DNA of 64,000 nucleotides from Serratia silvae (GCF_023282985.1 NZ_JAGQDC010000007.1:148893-212892), one strand, 5' to 3'; shown: positions 9,365 to 19,650, numbered from the stretch's first letter. Notes: a model not told the origin generated them from the letters alone. A program made the numbers and translations.

Positions 9365-9761
9365 ATGCCTGCCAGTCACGTGCTTGCAGCACCACGCGAT
9401 AACCATCCAAATCTTCAAACGTTTGCCCATGCACATCCCAATAAGGGTTGTATGCCTGCACGCGCTCAAAGCCACTGGCTAGCATCTGATCGCACCTGCA
9501 CTGCCAACATGCGATGTCTGGCAGATAAAATACCAACAGGTTGTCTTGCGTGGGTGCACGACCAACCAGCACACCACGGTGATGGGTGAATTCCAGATGA
9601 TAGGCATGATGCGGATGACCAAGCATAATGCCATCGAACCCTTGGTGATCTTCAAACTCACCCAGTTGTTCAAACCCCAGGCCCTGGCAATACATTTTGG
9701 CAATCGCGACCAAATGGTCAGTGGGGCGGGCGATCCGTAACACCGCGTTGGCAAGATCCAT
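9363..9761 (-). CDS. VOC (glyoxalase/bleomycin-resistance) family protein
   Basis: Protein of 132 residues with the paired beta-alpha-beta-beta-beta fold of the vicinal oxygen chelate superfamily. It starts MDLANAVLRIARPTDHL, has HAYHLEFTHHRG in the middle and ends FEDLDGYRVVLQARDW, the usual closing strand. Similar proteins are annotated YycE-like. The ATG at 9761 is chosen because GGGAGGAAAT stands just before it; the open frame extends six codons more. It is divergent from the broken AraC-type regulator, possibly its former target. Substrate unknown. Confidence 0.82.
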   Translation of the reverse strand: MDLANAVLRIARPTDHLVAIAKMYCQGLGFEQLGEFEDHQGFDGIMLGHPHHAYHLEFTHHRGVLVGRAPTQDNLLVFYLPDIACWQCRCDQMLASGFERVQAYNPYWDVHGQTFEDLDGYRVVLQARDWQA

Positions 9762-9893
9762 ATTTCCTCCCGTTGGCAAACAGCTAGCCTAAGCCGTTTC
9801 ATGGCAAAACGGCGTACAGGAAATGCGCTTTGCGGTAGCTGCAAGACATGGCATGCTGCAAAAAACACGTCATCAGGATCCAGAGGAGGAATA

Positions 9894-10367
9894 ATGCTGT
9901 TTAACGTCGATTTTCTCCCAGAGAATCAGTCTATCGTGCCATTTTCAAAGGACTATCAGGATGGCGATAGCGAACCGGATCATTACCACAGCTGCGCTCA
10001 ACTGATCCATGGCCTCAGCGGTGTGGTACAGGTAAATACGCGCGTAGGCAGTTGGGTGGTTCCCCCTGGCCGTGGTGTGTGGTTACCGGCCAAAGTGGAA
10101 CATAACCTGCGTTTTAGCGGTAACGTGGCGGCACGCACGCTGTTCGTCGATCCCCTGGCCCGTGCCGATTTGCCTGCTCAGTGCCAGGTCGTGCAGATTT
10201 CTCCTTTATTGCGTGAGCTGATTATCAGCACGATGGGTATTCAGCCCGGCTATCGGCCCGGCGGACGCGAAGAACGCATTATGGAACTGCTCCTCGATGA
10301 GTTGCGTATGCTGCCGATCCTGCCCCTACACCTTCCCGAGCCACGCGGTTACCCACCCTCGCCTTGA
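9894..10367 (+). pseudogene. AraC family regulator, N-terminal domain only
   Basis: The 157 residues form the cupin-like ligand-binding half of an AraC-family regulator: HYHSCAQLIHGLSG, then VPPGRGVWLPAKVEHNLRF. The family normally continues after the linker LPILPLHLPEP with a roughly 100-residue pair of helix-turn-helix motifs; here it reads RGYPPSP and stops at 10367, and the next gene starts 57 bases on. No HTH sequence remains in any frame, so the DNA-binding half was deleted. A very strong site (AGAGGAGGAATA) still precedes the ATG, so a truncated product may be made. Confidence 0.85.
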
Positions 10368-10424
10368 AGCCTCTGGCTACGCGTTGCATTGTGCTACATT
10401 ATCCCTTTAACACAGGCAGGTATC

Positions 10425-10973
10425 ATGCTCATCAGGCAAGCGGTTCCCGGTGATTATCCCGCAATTCTGGCTCTACAGGCGCAAAATACACCAGACAACC
10501 TCAGCGCCCAGCAGCGACATCAGGGTTTTATCGTCTCGCAGATGAACGAAAAACAGCTGGCAAGTATCAATAGCAGCCTGGGTATTCTGATCGCCACCGA
10601 AGATGATCGGTTGGCTGGGTTTGTCTGCCTGATGCCAACCGATGCCCAGCCCCGGCCACCGGTAGTGGATGCCATGCTGCACACATTGGCCACGCAACGG
10701 TTTCAAAACCAGGCGTTGGATCAACGGCGGGTATTTCTCTACGGCCCGGTATGCCTGAGTGCCGAATGGCGGGGAAAAGGCGTGCTACGCCAGTTGTTTG
10801 CAGCGGTAAAAGCGCGAACTCAGCAGGATTTTGACGTTGGCGCACTGTTTGTTAATGAGGATAACCCGCACTCGCTGGCCGCCCATGTCGACGGCTTGGG
10901 GATGACAACGTTGACCACTTTCCACTCTAACAATCAAAATTATCACCTGGTGGTCTTCGCCACCAACGGTTAA
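10425..10973 (+). CDS. GNAT family N-acetyltransferase
   Basis: Protein of 182 residues with the GCN5-related acetyltransferase fold. It begins MLIRQAVPGDYPAILALQAQ, typical of these enzymes, and the acetyl-CoA loop region reads LSAEWRGKGVLRQLFAAVK, matching the R/Q-x-x-G-x-G/A pattern. The start at 10425 is favoured over the in-frame ATG at 10389, which adds non-family residues. It directly follows the truncated regulator. Acceptor substrate unknown. Confidence 0.83.
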   Translation: MLIRQAVPGDYPAILALQAQNTPDNLSAQQRHQGFIVSQMNEKQLASINSSLGILIATEDDRLAGFVCLMPTDAQPRPPVVDAMLHTLATQRFQNQALDQRRVFLYGPVCLSAEWRGKGVLRQLFAAVKARTQQDFDVGALFVNEDNPHSLAAHVDGLGMTTLTTFHSNNQNYHLVVFATNG

Positions 10974-11010
10974 AAAAAGGAGGAACACGCAGTGCGCATT
11001 CCCCTTTTTA
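10972..11010. terminator. bidirectional terminator between GNAT and opgH
   Basis: A-run plus GG(A)GGAA pairs with TTCC-CC plus T-run around a 13-base loop, between the convergent GNAT and opgH genes. The symmetric A- and T-runs make it usable on both strands. Confidence 0.65.
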
Positions 11011-11023
11011 TCAACGCTTATCG

Positions 11024-13585
11024 TTAGCGTTGGCCGACAGGGTGAGCCAGTTCATTACGCGGTAACTGCCGATAATGCTCGCGCCAAGCCTCGCCCTGCG
11101 GCAGCAGCCAAATACGCTGATGCAGGCGTGACAACGCCACCGGATCGCTCAACAGCTCAAGGCGTTTGGCTTTCGCCAACTTCTCTGGCCCGACCTCCAG
11201 CGCCTCGTTCACTCGCTCTTCCCGCGTCCGATCAATGATGGTACGCAGATGGTGACGAGCCGTTGCCAGCGCGGCAGCCAAGGCGTTGTAGGATGGGTCC
11301 ACCGCCGCATGCATAAAGCCGTTGCGCAAGGCACGCTGGCGATTAAGTTGCAGATAAGTGTCCGTAGCAACCAGCTCACGCGGCGGATCGTACTCTTCCG
11401 GGATCAGGAACAGCTTGGCTCGCTTGCTCTTGAGGCCAAGCGTTGCCCGGCTCGACAGCGCCGAAACAAACGGTGACAGGATCAGCGAGAAGACGATCGG
11501 TGACAGCCACCACAGGAAATTCAGATCCAGCAATGCCATGCCGCCGCCCCAAACCAGCCCCAGCAGCATTTGCGAACCGTGACGCTTGAAGGCTTCGCCC
11601 CAAGGGGTGTCATCATCATCACGCTGCGGTGAGTTCCACACCACTTCCCAGCCCAGGAACGCGCTGACCACAAACACGGTATGGAACAGCATACGCACCG
11701 GCGCCAACAGCACTGAAAACAGCACTTCCATCAGCATGGAAATCAACAGCCGGATCGGCCCGCCGTACTGCTTCGAGCCTTTCGCCCAGACCAGCACGAT
11801 GCTCAACAACTTCGGTAAGAACAGCAGCACCATGGTGGTGGAGAACAGCGCAATAGCCAGCTCTGGCTTCCACTGTGGCCACACAGGGAACAGCTGCCGC
11901 GGTTGCAGGAAGTATTGCGGTTCCACCAGGGTATGCACTATCTGCAACGCGGTGGACAACGCCAGGAACATAAACCACAACGGTGCCGACAGGTAGGACA
12001 TCACCCCGGTCAGGAACACCGCGCGGTGTACCGGGTGCATGCCTTTCACCAGGAACAGGCGGAAGTTCATCAGGTTACCATGACACCAGCGGCGGTCGCG
12101 TTTCAGCTCGTCTAGCAGGTTAGGCGGTAACTCTTCATAACTACCCGGCAGATCGTAGGCGATCCACACGCCCCAGCCAGCACGACGCATCAATGCGGCT
12201 TCCACAAAGTCATGGGAGAGGATGGAACCGGCAAACGAGCCTTCACCCGGCAACGGGGCCAATGCACAGTGCTCGATAAAGGGTTTCACCCGGATGATGG
12301 CGTTATGCCCCCAGTAATGGGATTCACCCAACTGCCAGAAGTGCAGACCAGCGGTGAACAACGGGCCATAGAGGCGCGTGGCAAACTGCTGCACGCGGGC
12401 ATACAGCGTATCCATACCTGAGGCTTTTGGCGCAGACTGGATGATACCGGCATTCGGGTTAGCTTCCATCAAGCGTACCAGGCCGGTGAGGCACTCGCCG
12501 CTCATCACGCTGTCCGCGTCCAGGATCACCATGTAGCTGTATTCACCGCCCCAGCGACGGCAGAAGTCGTCGATGTTGCCGCTCTTGCGTTTCACACGAC
12601 GGCGGCGACGGCGGTAGAATATACGCCCGTGCCCCTCAACATCGCGGCACAGCTCCATCCAGGCTTTCTGTTCAGCGACGCAAATATCGGGATCGTAACT
12701 GTCGCTCAGCACATAGATATCGAAATGCTCAAGCTGACCGGTCGCCTTCACCGACTCATAGGTTGCCCGCAACCCGGCAAATACCCGTTCGACGTCTTCG
12801 TTACAGATCGGCATGATCAACGCGGTACGGTGCGCCGGATCGATAGGCTCATCGCCTTTGATGGTCGAAGAAATGCTGTATTTATCTTTGCCGATCAACA
12901 GCTGCAGGAATCCCATCAACGCCGTCCAGAAACCGGCAGAGACCCAGCAGAACAGAACGGCAAACAGGATCAGAATGCCGGTCTGCAAAAGATAAGGTAA
13001 CAGTTGCAACATCGACTGCATCAGATCCTGATCGAACATGGCGATAGGATCGATCAGCGCCCAGCCCTGATAAGGCAGGATGGTTTTCATGTACCAAGTG
13101 GCGATGCCGGTTTGCACCAGCATCAGGATCAACAGCACGTAACGGCGCATTGAACCAACGACACGCCAGCGGTTTTCCGCCGCAGCTTCTTCTTTACTGG
13201 CATGGCGATTGTGCGTCTTACGGCCCAGCAGAGAATCCCAGAAACGACCCACCGGGTTGGTGCGCCAGGCCTCGGGGAACATGCTGGTGCGTTTTACCGG
13301 CGGTGTGGCTTTCAGGATGGTGCGCCCTTCCGGGTCACAATCAAAATCGTCGTCATCGACGGCATCTGGCCAAGCCTGGCTGATGCGTGCCTTGACCGAG
13401 GCCAGGGCAATGTCATCGGCAGGCAGCGATGCCACATTGACATCAGAGGCTCCCATCTGACGATGCAGAGCCTCCAGTGCCGGGGTATCACCCGCCATCA
13501 TTTGTTGTTTGAGCACCCCTGACCGCTCATCGGTCAGGGGCATTGCCGCAAGATATTCCTGGGCAGTTTCAGTAGACTTATTCAT
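11024..13585 (-). CDS. opgH: periplasmic glucan glucosyltransferase OpgH (MdoH)
   Basis: Inner-membrane family 2 glucosyltransferase that builds the beta-1,2-linked backbone of osmoregulated periplasmic glucans from UDP-glucose. The 853 residues include a cytosolic GT2 domain with [13 protein letters not shown] (the DxD site) and [11 protein letters not shown] (the QxxRW-type motif), framed by groups of membrane helices such as [18 protein letters not shown]. The ATG at 13585 gives MNKSTETAQ and overlaps the opgG stop by 8 bases, implying translational coupling; the frame runs 21 codons further upstream inside opgG. Order opgG-opgH matches E. coli. Confidence 0.96.
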   Translation of the reverse strand: MNKSTETAQEYLAAMPLTDERSGVLKQQMMAGDTPALEALHRQMGASDVNVASLPADDIALASVKARISQAWPDAVDDDDFDCDPEGRTILKATPPVKRTSMFPEAWRTNPVGRFWDSLLGRKTHNRHASKEEAAAENRWRVVGSMRRYVLLILMLVQTGIATWYMKTILPYQGWALIDPIAMFDQDLMQSMLQLLPYLLQTGILILFAVLFCWVSAGFWTALMGFLQLLIGKDKYSISSTIKGDEPIDPAHRTALIMPICNEDVERVFAGLRATYESVKATGQLEHFDIYVLSDSYDPDICVAEQKAWMELCRDVEGHGRIFYRRRRRRVKRKSGNIDDFCRRWGGEYSYMVILDADSVMSGECLTGLVRLMEANPNAGIIQSAPKASGMDTLYARVQQFATRLYGPLFTAGLHFWQLGESHYWGHNAIIRVKPFIEHCALAPLPGEGSFAGSILSHDFVEAALMRRAGWGVWIAYDLPGSYEELPPNLLDELKRDRRWCHGNLMNFRLFLVKGMHPVHRAVFLTGVMSYLSAPLWFMFLALSTALQIVHTLVEPQYFLQPRQLFPVWPQWKPELAIALFSTTMVLLFLPKLLSIVLVWAKGSKQYGGPIRLLISMLMEVLFSVLLAPVRMLFHTVFVVSAFLGWEVVWNSPQRDDDDTPWGEAFKRHGSQMLLGLVWGGGMALLDLNFLWWLSPIVFSLILSPFVSALSSRATLGLKSKRAKLFLIPEEYDPPRELVATDTYLQLNRQRALRNGFMHAAVDPSYNALAAALATARHHLRTIIDRTREERVNEALEVGPEKLAKAKRLELLSDPVALSRLHQRIWLLPQGEAWREHYRQLPRNELAHPVGQR

Positions 13586-15146
13586 TGGCAGGTAGCTGAT
13601 AGCTCCAGGTTTCCGACAAGATCTTGTCACCGTTGACCAACGCAGCACGCATTTCTACCGGTTGTTTGTCGTCTTTCACTTTCAAACGCACCGTCAAACG
13701 CCAGCCTTTGGTTACCGGATTATAGCGGACGCTGTTTTCCACCATTTCCCCGTTGTCACCAATGCTGATCTGAGAAGCTACCGGCGTCTTGGCATCCAGC
13801 GCTTTCAGAGCCGGGCCAACGAAGTCAACCAGGAACGCCACGCTGCCGTCTGGTTCGCGGATCAGGTTTGACTGCTTCACATCGCCGGTTGAACGCATGG
13901 TTTTACCCACGTAGCCAATATCCTGCGAATGCAGCTTCTCCTCATCGCGGGTGAAGTACAGACGATAATTCAATGCCAGCGGCATTTTTGCATCTGGCAG
14001 TACGTCCGGCGTCCAGAATGCCACGATGTTATCGTTGGTTTCATCCGCGGTTGGGATTTCTACCAGCTCAACCTTGCCCTTGCCCCAATCGCCGCGCGGC
14101 TCAACCCAGGCGCTTGGACGCAAATCGTAACGATCGTCCAGATCCTGGTAGTCACGGAAATCACGGCCACGCTGCAGCAGACCAAAACCTTTCGGGTTTT
14201 CGATGCTGTAAGTGCTGACCGACAGGTGCTTAGGATTGTTCAGCGGACGCCAGATCCACTCGCCGTTACCGGCATGGATCGACAGACCGTTGGAGTCATG
14301 CAGCGCCGGGCGGTAGTTCAACGTTGGCGAAGGGTTGCTCGGCCCAAACAGGAACATGCTGGTCAATGGAGCCATACCCAGCTTGCCCACTTTGTCACGC
14401 AGGAACACTTTGGACTCAACATCTACCGTGGTGTCGCGGCCGGGGTAAACCACGAAACGGTAGGCACCAGTAGCACGTGGGGAATCCAGCAAGGCATAAA
14501 TCACCAGATGCTTGTCGCCCTGCTTAGGACGTTCGATCCAGAACTCACGGAAACGCGGGAACTCTTCGCCCGATGGCAAAGCGGTATCGATAGCCAGCCC
14601 ACGAGCAGAAAGCCCATAAACCTGCCCTTTACCCACCACGCGGAAATAGCTGGCACCCAGCATGCTCAGGATTTCGTCGTTCTTATCCGCACTGTTGATC
14701 GGATAGAGCACTTTAAACCCGGCGAAACCGAGTTTCTTCACCGAATCGGGATCGTGCTTGACGGGGCCAAAGTTGAAATAATCCGGGCTGTATTTGATCT
14801 CTTTGACTGTGGTCGCCGTAACCTCGTTGATGATAACCGGCGTGTCGAAGTACATCCCTTGATGGTAGAACTCAAGCTTGAAAGGGGTTTTCAGCTTGTT
14901 CCATACGGCTTTGTCGTGGTTGAACTGTATCTGCTGATAGTCCGCGAACTTCATATCGCGAAACTGAGAAGGAAGGTTGCTCTTCGGGGCTTCAAAGCCT
15001 TTTCCCGCCAGATCCTGCGCCTGTTTGGCCACATCGTCGATAGAAAAAGCCCATGCCTGCGAACTCAACAACGTGCACAAAACGGTAGCACTTAACCAAC
15101 TTACGCTCGTGGCGCGTGGTTTTTTTGATAATAGATTTACTAGCAC
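13578..15146 (-). CDS. opgG: periplasmic glucan biosynthesis protein OpgG (MdoG)
   Basis: Periplasmic protein needed for assembly of osmoregulated periplasmic glucans; relatives cut or branch beta-glucan chains. A signal peptide ([15 protein letters not shown]) is followed by the mature start [20 protein letters not shown], and the C-terminus WSYQLPANE is the same as in E. coli. There is no ATG for the long frame. The GTG at 15146 gives MLVNLLSKK, a normal signal peptide and 522 residues (E. coli 511) and is preceded by seven G. A TTG at 15179 is the alternative. Start certainty is moderate; identity is certain. Confidence 0.94.
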   Translation of the reverse strand: MLVNLLSKKPRATSVSWLSATVLCTLLSSQAWAFSIDDVAKQAQDLAGKGFEAPKSNLPSQFRDMKFADYQQIQFNHDKAVWNKLKTPFKLEFYHQGMYFDTPVIINEVTATTVKEIKYSPDYFNFGPVKHDPDSVKKLGFAGFKVLYPINSADKNDEILSMLGASYFRVVGKGQVYGLSARGLAIDTALPSGEEFPRFREFWIERPKQGDKHLVIYALLDSPRATGAYRFVVYPGRDTTVDVESKVFLRDKVGKLGMAPLTSMFLFGPSNPSPTLNYRPALHDSNGLSIHAGNGEWIWRPLNNPKHLSVSTYSIENPKGFGLLQRGRDFRDYQDLDDRYDLRPSAWVEPRGDWGKGKVELVEIPTADETNDNIVAFWTPDVLPDAKMPLALNYRLYFTRDEEKLHSQDIGYVGKTMRSTGDVKQSNLIREPDGSVAFLVDFVGPALKALDAKTPVASQISIGDNGEMVENSVRYNPVTKGWRLTVRLKVKDDKQPVEMRAALVNGDKILSETWSYQLPANE

Positions 15147-15399
15147 ATCCCCCCCTATTCGTGTGCTCAAAATATTCAAAATCCATATTAATGGATTATT
15201 CAGCTCGCCGACAACATGATAAACGTGTGTTGATGTTTACGGCTTAGAGTTTAAGCAGTTGTGCAGCGTAGCAAGCTGTGCTCAAAGACGCTATGGAAAA
15301 ATGTCGGTCGCTATAGTAGGGTTTGAGTTTACGATCACCCCATTGCCGACTTATTAAGCGGGTTTACACACCCCCAGATGCAACCACCAGCGGTAACCT

Positions 15400-16527
15400 A
15401 TGACTAACGGCACTAACCAGCGCGAGTTTTTCTTGGATTCGATCCGGGCCTATTTGATGCTGCTGGGCATTCCTTTTCATCTTTCTCTGATTTACTCCAG
15501 CCACTCGTGGGCGGTGAACAGCGCAACCCCGTCGTTTTCGCTGACGGTGCTCAACGACTTTATTCACGCCTTTCGCATGCAGGTGTTCTTCATCATCTCT
15601 GGCTACTTCTCCTACATGCTGTACGAACGTTATGACAGCCACCGCTGGTTAAAGGTACGCCTGGAGCGGGTTGCTATTCCGCTGCTGAGTTCTATCCCAT
15701 TGATTACTCTGCCGCAGTTTTTTTTACTCAAGAACTTTACCGATAAACTCATCGGCTGGGATGATTTTACTCCCTATCAAAAAATAAACGTGGCGGTTTG
15801 GGAGCTGGTTTCCCATCTGTGGTTTTTATTAACCTTATGCTTATTGACCTGCGCCTGTTTTTATCTGTTTAAAAAAATTAATGCGATAAAAACGCCGATG
15901 GCACCACGGCCGATAAATAAAATGACCACTCTCAGCAATATCTCATTGTGGTTTTTATTGTATGCCTTTGTATACGGCGTGTTTCATCGCGTTATTTTAA
16001 TCACCGCGCCGTATTTACTGTCTAACGGACTGTTCAACTTCGTGGTGATGGAAACCCTGTTCTACCTGCCGTTCTTCATTGTAGGTGCCTACGCCTTTAA
16101 GTACCCGTGGCTGAAAGCGGTGTTCCTCAAGCCCTCATGGCCAGCCGTACTAGGCTCGCTTGTGCTGTTCGTTGCCTACATGCTCAACCAGAAACTGCTG
16201 GCGAACAGCAGCTTTGGATTTGAACTGGAAATGATGATCAAAACCGTGCTTGGGATCCTGATGGCCAACGTAGTGTTCTCATTTGGCCATGCGTTACTCG
16301 ACTACCATTCGCCACGCATTACCTATCTGGTCAACGCTTCGCTGTTTATCTATCTGGTTCATCACCCGCTGACGCTGATATACGGGGCCTTCATGACTCC
16401 GCTGATCGATAACAATCTTCTGGGTTTCCTGCTGGGCCTGGTATTCGTCTTTGCCTGCGCCTTCATGTTATATGAGTTGCACAAGCGCATCCCACTGTTA
16501 CGCTTCCTGTTCTCCGGAAAAGCCTAA
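15400..16527 (+). CDS. opgC: glucan succinyltransferase OpgC (MdoC)
   Basis: Multi-spanning inner-membrane acyltransferase (acyltransferase 3 family) that adds succinyl groups to periplasmic glucans. The 375 residues contain REFFLDSIRAYLMLLGIPFH, with the key His, and FRMQVFFIISGYFSYML, then about ten helices, ending LRFLFSGKA as in E. coli before its longer tail. It is divergent from opgG with 253 bases between, the standard opg arrangement. Those bases carry the promoters for both directions; no other gene was seen there. Confidence 0.95.
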   Translation: MTNGTNQREFFLDSIRAYLMLLGIPFHLSLIYSSHSWAVNSATPSFSLTVLNDFIHAFRMQVFFIISGYFSYMLYERYDSHRWLKVRLERVAIPLLSSIPLITLPQFFLLKNFTDKLIGWDDFTPYQKINVAVWELVSHLWFLLTLCLLTCACFYLFKKINAIKTPMAPRPINKMTTLSNISLWFLLYAFVYGVFHRVILITAPYLLSNGLFNFVVMETLFYLPFFIVGAYAFKYPWLKAVFLKPSWPAVLGSLVLFVAYMLNQKLLANSSFGFELEMMIKTVLGILMANVVFSFGHALLDYHSPRITYLVNASLFIYLVHHPLTLIYGAFMTPLIDNNLLGFLLGLVFVFACAFMLYELHKRIPLLRFLFSGKA

Positions 16528-16806
16528 CCTCCCTGTCCGGGCGCTGCATGCCACGCCCGCTTGGCTATAATTGATCACTCCCCTGGCGAGCCGGTGGTCA
16601 GCGCACATATTGCTCAACCTCTCGTGCCCCGTTGATGCAAAGTTGTGCTGGAGCATATTGCGGTGAGTTGTTATAACTACAGTGCATAAGAGAAAATCCA
16701 CATCCCTGCCTCACGGTAGCGATTGGGCTGACTAACCCTAGGGATGGCGCATCACCATCGCGTGCGTCGGTAACATTCCCTTCCGCCACGACAGAGAGGA
16801 TTTTTC

Positions 16807-17031
16807 ATGACCGATAAACCGACCGCGGTAACCGAAGCCGTAGCAGAAAATGCCACACTACTGAAAATCCTGGGCAGACTGCTATCTGCACTGGATTCTT
16901 CCATCAGCGGCAAAGATCGCAGCGTATTGGTAACCGAGCTTTCCAGCCTCAACCTGGACGGGATCTCCGAGGCCGAAAGGAAACTGGCAGCCGAATTAAT
17001 CAAGCGTGCCCTGCAATCACTCGATCACTAA
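16807..17031 (+). CDS. small protein of unknown function, 74 aa
   Basis: I do not recognise this protein. It starts MTDKPTAVTEAVAENATL and is predicted to be mostly helical, acidic and soluble, with the pattern LLKILGRLLSALDSS and a second helix EAERKLAAELIKRALQSL. A good site (GAGAGGA) lies 8 nt before the ATG and a terminator follows, so it looks like a real single-gene unit. Its size and helix-short loop-helix pattern resemble YecF (DUF2594) at 35522, but relationship is not shown. Confidence 0.72.
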   Translation: MTDKPTAVTEAVAENATLLKILGRLLSALDSSISGKDRSVLVTELSSLNLDGISEAERKLAAELIKRALQSLDH

Positions 17032-17044
17032 CCTCCCGTCTGCA

Positions 17045-17081
17045 AACCATTAAGCCTCCTGCCGGGGGGCTAATGGTTTTT
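17045..17081 (+). terminator. intrinsic terminator after the 74-aa gene
   Basis: Arms AACCATTAAGCC / GGCTAATGGTT (one bulge) followed by TTTTT, starting 14 bases past the stop. Confidence 0.75.
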
Positions 17082-17309
17082 CCTCAATAACCTATTTCCC
17101 CCATCCTCAATCAGCTGATAAATAGGCATAAAAGCCGAAATACCCGCATTTCACCTCTCTTTTCACTAAATTTTGCGGCAAGTAGCCATAATGGCACCCA
17201 TTTTTTGGCAATCAGCCTTGGCGTTGTACAGGAAAAACAGGCTATTATGACTCGGTGCCATTGCTTTGGTGCCCCACCCTTTCAGCTCAACTCGCAGGAG
17301 AACATTATT

Positions 17310-19031
17310 TTGGATGCCAGCACGATTAATAGCTTGTTCATCATCGGTGCCGTGTTGGTGGGGGCAAGTATTCTGCTCAGTTCTTTCTCTTCACGCCTGG
17401 GTATTCCCATTCTGGTGATCTTCCTGGCGATAGGTATGCTGGCCGGTGTTGACGGCCCCGGAGGCATTGCCTTCGATAACTATCCCGCCGCCTATCTGGT
17501 CAGTAACCTGGCTTTGGCCGTGATCCTGCTCGACGGCGGTATGCGTACCCGCGTCAGCTCTTTCCGTGTCGCACTGTGGCCAGCATTGTCTCTGGCCACC
17601 GTCGGCGTACTGATCACTGCGGGTCTGACGGGAATGGCCGCCGCCTGGCTGTTTAAACTCGACCTGATCCAGGGGTTGTTGATCGGTGCCATTATTGGCT
17701 CTACCGATGCGGCCGCGGTGTTTTCGCTGTTAGGGGGCAAAGGGCTGAACGAACGTGTCAGCGCTACGCTGGAAATTGAATCCGGCAGCAACGATCCGAT
17801 GGCGATGTTTTTAACCATCACCCTGATTGCCATGATTTCCGCAGGCGAAACCTCGCTAAGCTGGATGTTCATCGTCCACCTATTGCAACAGTTCGGCATG
17901 GGCATCGTGATAGGCCTGGGTGGTGGCTGGTTACTGATGACGTTAATTAATCACATCAAGCTGGCAGAAGGTTTATATCCACTGCTGGCGGTGAGCGGCG
18001 GCATCTTGATCTTCGCCCTGACTACCGCTCTCGATGGCAGCGGCATTCTGGCGGTCTATCTGTGTGGCCTGTTGCTGGGTAACCGCCCAATCCGTAACTA
18101 CCACGGCATTGTGCAAACCTTCGACGGCTTGGCCTGGCTGAGCCAGATCGGTATGTTCCTGGTGCTGGGGCTATTGCTTAACCCGCACGACCTGTTGCCT
18201 ATCGCCATCCCTGCCCTGCTACTCTCACTGTGGATGATCCTGTTTGCACGCCCGATTTCAGTGTTTATCGGCCTGCTGCCGTTTCGCAACTTCAACCTGC
18301 GCGAACGCATGTTTATCTCCTGGGTGGGGTTACGCGGCGCGGTGCCGGTGATCCTGGCGGTGTTCCCGATGATGGCCGGGCTACCCAATGCCAATTTGTT
18401 CTTTAACGTCGCATTCTTTGTCGTGTTGGTTTCACTGTTGTTGCAGGGGACGTCGCTGTCCTTTGCTGCCAAAAAGGCCAAGGTGGTGGTACCACCGGCT
18501 TTGGCCCCGATTTCCCGCGTGGGGCTGGATGTCCACCAGGAAAACCAATGGGAGCAGTTTGTCTATCAGCTAAGCGCAGAGAACTGGTGCGTTGGCGCGG
18601 CGCTGCGTGAGCTTAAGATGCCGCAGGGAACCCACATTGCAGCCCTGTTCCGTGGCAAAGAACTTTTACATCCGAGCGGTAGTACCCGCTTGCTTGCAGG
18701 CGATACCCTGTGCGTTATTGGCCATGAGCACGATCTGCCTGCGCTGGGTAAACTGTTCAGCCAGGCGCCTACGGTTACTCTGGATGAGCGATTCTTCGGT
18801 GACTTCATTCTACAATCCGATGCGCGCCTGAGTGATATCTCACAGGTCTATGGCCTGAATCTGCAAGACGGCGTGGACGATCAACAAACGCTCGGCCAGT
18901 TCGTCACCCGGTTAATCGGGGGCGAAGCCGTGGTGGGGGATCAGGTGGAATGGGATGGTTTAACCTGGACTATCGCGGAGATGGAGGCTAATCAAATCAG
19001 TAAAATAGGCGTCAAAATCGTTACTGATTAA
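17310..19031 (+). CDS. cvrA: K+/H+ antiporter CvrA (NhaP2)
   Basis: Inner-membrane cation/proton antiporter of the CPA1 family, linked to potassium homeostasis and osmotic adaptation. The 573 residues hold about 12 helices (with [19 protein letters not shown] in the transport core), a TrkA-C-like cytosolic domain (around residues 400-480) and a C-terminal CorC/HlyC-type domain ending [18 protein letters not shown]. The preferred start is TTG at 17310, giving (M)[12 protein letters not shown] like E. coli MDATTIISLF, with AGGAG upstream. ATG codons at 17205 and 17247 would add unrelated residues. Confidence 0.94.
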   Translation: MDASTINSLFIIGAVLVGASILLSSFSSRLGIPILVIFLAIGMLAGVDGPGGIAFDNYPAAYLVSNLALAVILLDGGMRTRVSSFRVALWPALSLATVGVLITAGLTGMAAAWLFKLDLIQGLLIGAIIGSTDAAAVFSLLGGKGLNERVSATLEIESGSNDPMAMFLTITLIAMISAGETSLSWMFIVHLLQQFGMGIVIGLGGGWLLMTLINHIKLAEGLYPLLAVSGGILIFALTTALDGSGILAVYLCGLLLGNRPIRNYHGIVQTFDGLAWLSQIGMFLVLGLLLNPHDLLPIAIPALLLSLWMILFARPISVFIGLLPFRNFNLRERMFISWVGLRGAVPVILAVFPMMAGLPNANLFFNVAFFVVLVSLLLQGTSLSFAAKKAKVVVPPALAPISRVGLDVHQENQWEQFVYQLSAENWCVGAALRELKMPQGTHIAALFRGKELLHPSGSTRLLAGDTLCVIGHEHDLPALGKLFSQAPTVTLDERFFGDFILQSDARLSDISQVYGLNLQDGVDDQQTLGQFVTRLIGGEAVVGDQVEWDGLTWTIAEMEANQISKIGVKIVTD

Positions 19032-19090
19032 TCCGTTATTCGCCATTAACAGCCCGGCTGCGGGAACTAATCCGGCCAGCAAAACTCTTA

Positions 19091-19270
19091 ATGACGGTCA
19101 TTAATGCCCACCTCAGCGTCGAGGTCGGCCGTTTTATGGCACATCAACAAGCGGATAACATCTTGAATAACAAAGCGAAATTCCTTTCAGCCTTGACCGT
19201 CATCGCTTTGAGCGTTGCCTTACTGGATTTGGGTATCGCCGATTTGGTCCATCGAATACTACTTGGATGA
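19091..19270 (+). CDS. small single-helix membrane protein, 59 aa
   Basis: Unrecognised small reading frame. The ATG at 19091 gives MTVINAHLSVEVGRFMAHQQ, then a polar stretch and one hydrophobic helix (FLSALTVIALSVALLDLG) before IADLVHRILLG. An internal ATG at 19136 would give 44 residues. The ribosome site is weak. It lies 59 bases after cvrA in the same direction and just before a second tiny membrane frame, so the two may be an operon with cvrA. Presence of a clean helix and the shared terminator support it; proof is lacking. Confidence 0.45.
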   Translation: MTVINAHLSVEVGRFMAHQQADNILNNKAKFLSALTVIALSVALLDLGIADLVHRILLG

Positions 19271-19279
19271 TGCAACCTG

Positions 19280-19390
19280 ATGCAAAAACAACAAGAGAAA
19301 GACTTACTGGGAAAGGCTCTACTGACCGTTTCTGCCCTGTGCCTCGTCACCGTGGCCGGGCTGTTGATCTGGGCTTTTGTGCTGGATTGA
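19280..19390 (+). CDS. small single-helix membrane protein, 36 aa
   Basis: Unrecognised frame starting 9 bases after the stop of the preceding small gene. The product has a charged head MQKQQEKDLLGK, then a hydrophobic helix LLTVSALCLVTVAGLLIWAF and ends VLD. The head-helix plan and the K-A-x-x-x-(S/V)-A-L spacing resemble the 59-aa neighbour, as if the two were diverged duplicates. A strong terminator stands 23 bases after the stop. No clear Shine-Dalgarno; translation may be coupled to the gene before. Confidence 0.45.
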   Translation: MQKQQEKDLLGKALLTVSALCLVTVAGLLIWAFVLD

Positions 19391-19413
19391 GGCAATGTTT
19401 GGCTGTCAGACAT

Positions 19414-19439
19414 AAAAAAACCGCCGCAGCGGTTTTTTT
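19414..19439. terminator. bidirectional intrinsic terminator
   Basis: AAAAAAACCGC / GCGGTTTTTTT around CGCA, with A- and T-runs on both sides. It serves the small membrane genes on the plus strand and the acidic CxxC protein gene on the minus strand. Confidence 0.85.
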
Positions 19440-19449
19440 GGCAATTCTA

Positions 19450-19581
19450 TCAGATCTTGCAACCTTCACAGTCTTCTTCATCCTCAAGAATTTCAGGAAC
19501 TTCCCTGACCTTCTGAGCAGCATTTTTTTCCGCTTTGGCTAATTCAGCATCAATGTCAAAATCGAAAACATCATCACTCAT
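19450..19581 (-). CDS. small acidic CxxC protein, 43 aa
   Basis: Unrecognised short gene. The product begins MSDDVFDFDIDAELAKAEKN and ends in an acidic cluster with a CEGC motif followed by KI. Fifteen of 43 residues are Asp or Glu, so the protein is strongly acidic, and CxxC near the tail could bind metal or act in thiol exchange. GGGA lies 9 nt before the ATG, and the shared bidirectional terminator closes the gene. It stands between the small membrane pair and ylaC. Confidence 0.6.
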   Translation of the reverse strand: MSDDVFDFDIDAELAKAEKNAAQKVREVPEILEDEEDCEGCKI

Positions 19582-19650
19582 CGCTATTTCCCAAGAATAG
19601 TCTCATGCCCAACAGATATTATAGCCAACATCGACACCGGCGCAATCTAT

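Noticed and set aside
10567..10845. Reverse-strand frames over the GNAT gene
   Set aside because: Shadow frames of the acetyltransferase without start sites.
13929..15095. 388-codon open frame on the plus strand
   Set aside because: It lies fully antisense to opgG, has no ribosome site and its composition follows the complementary codons of opgG.
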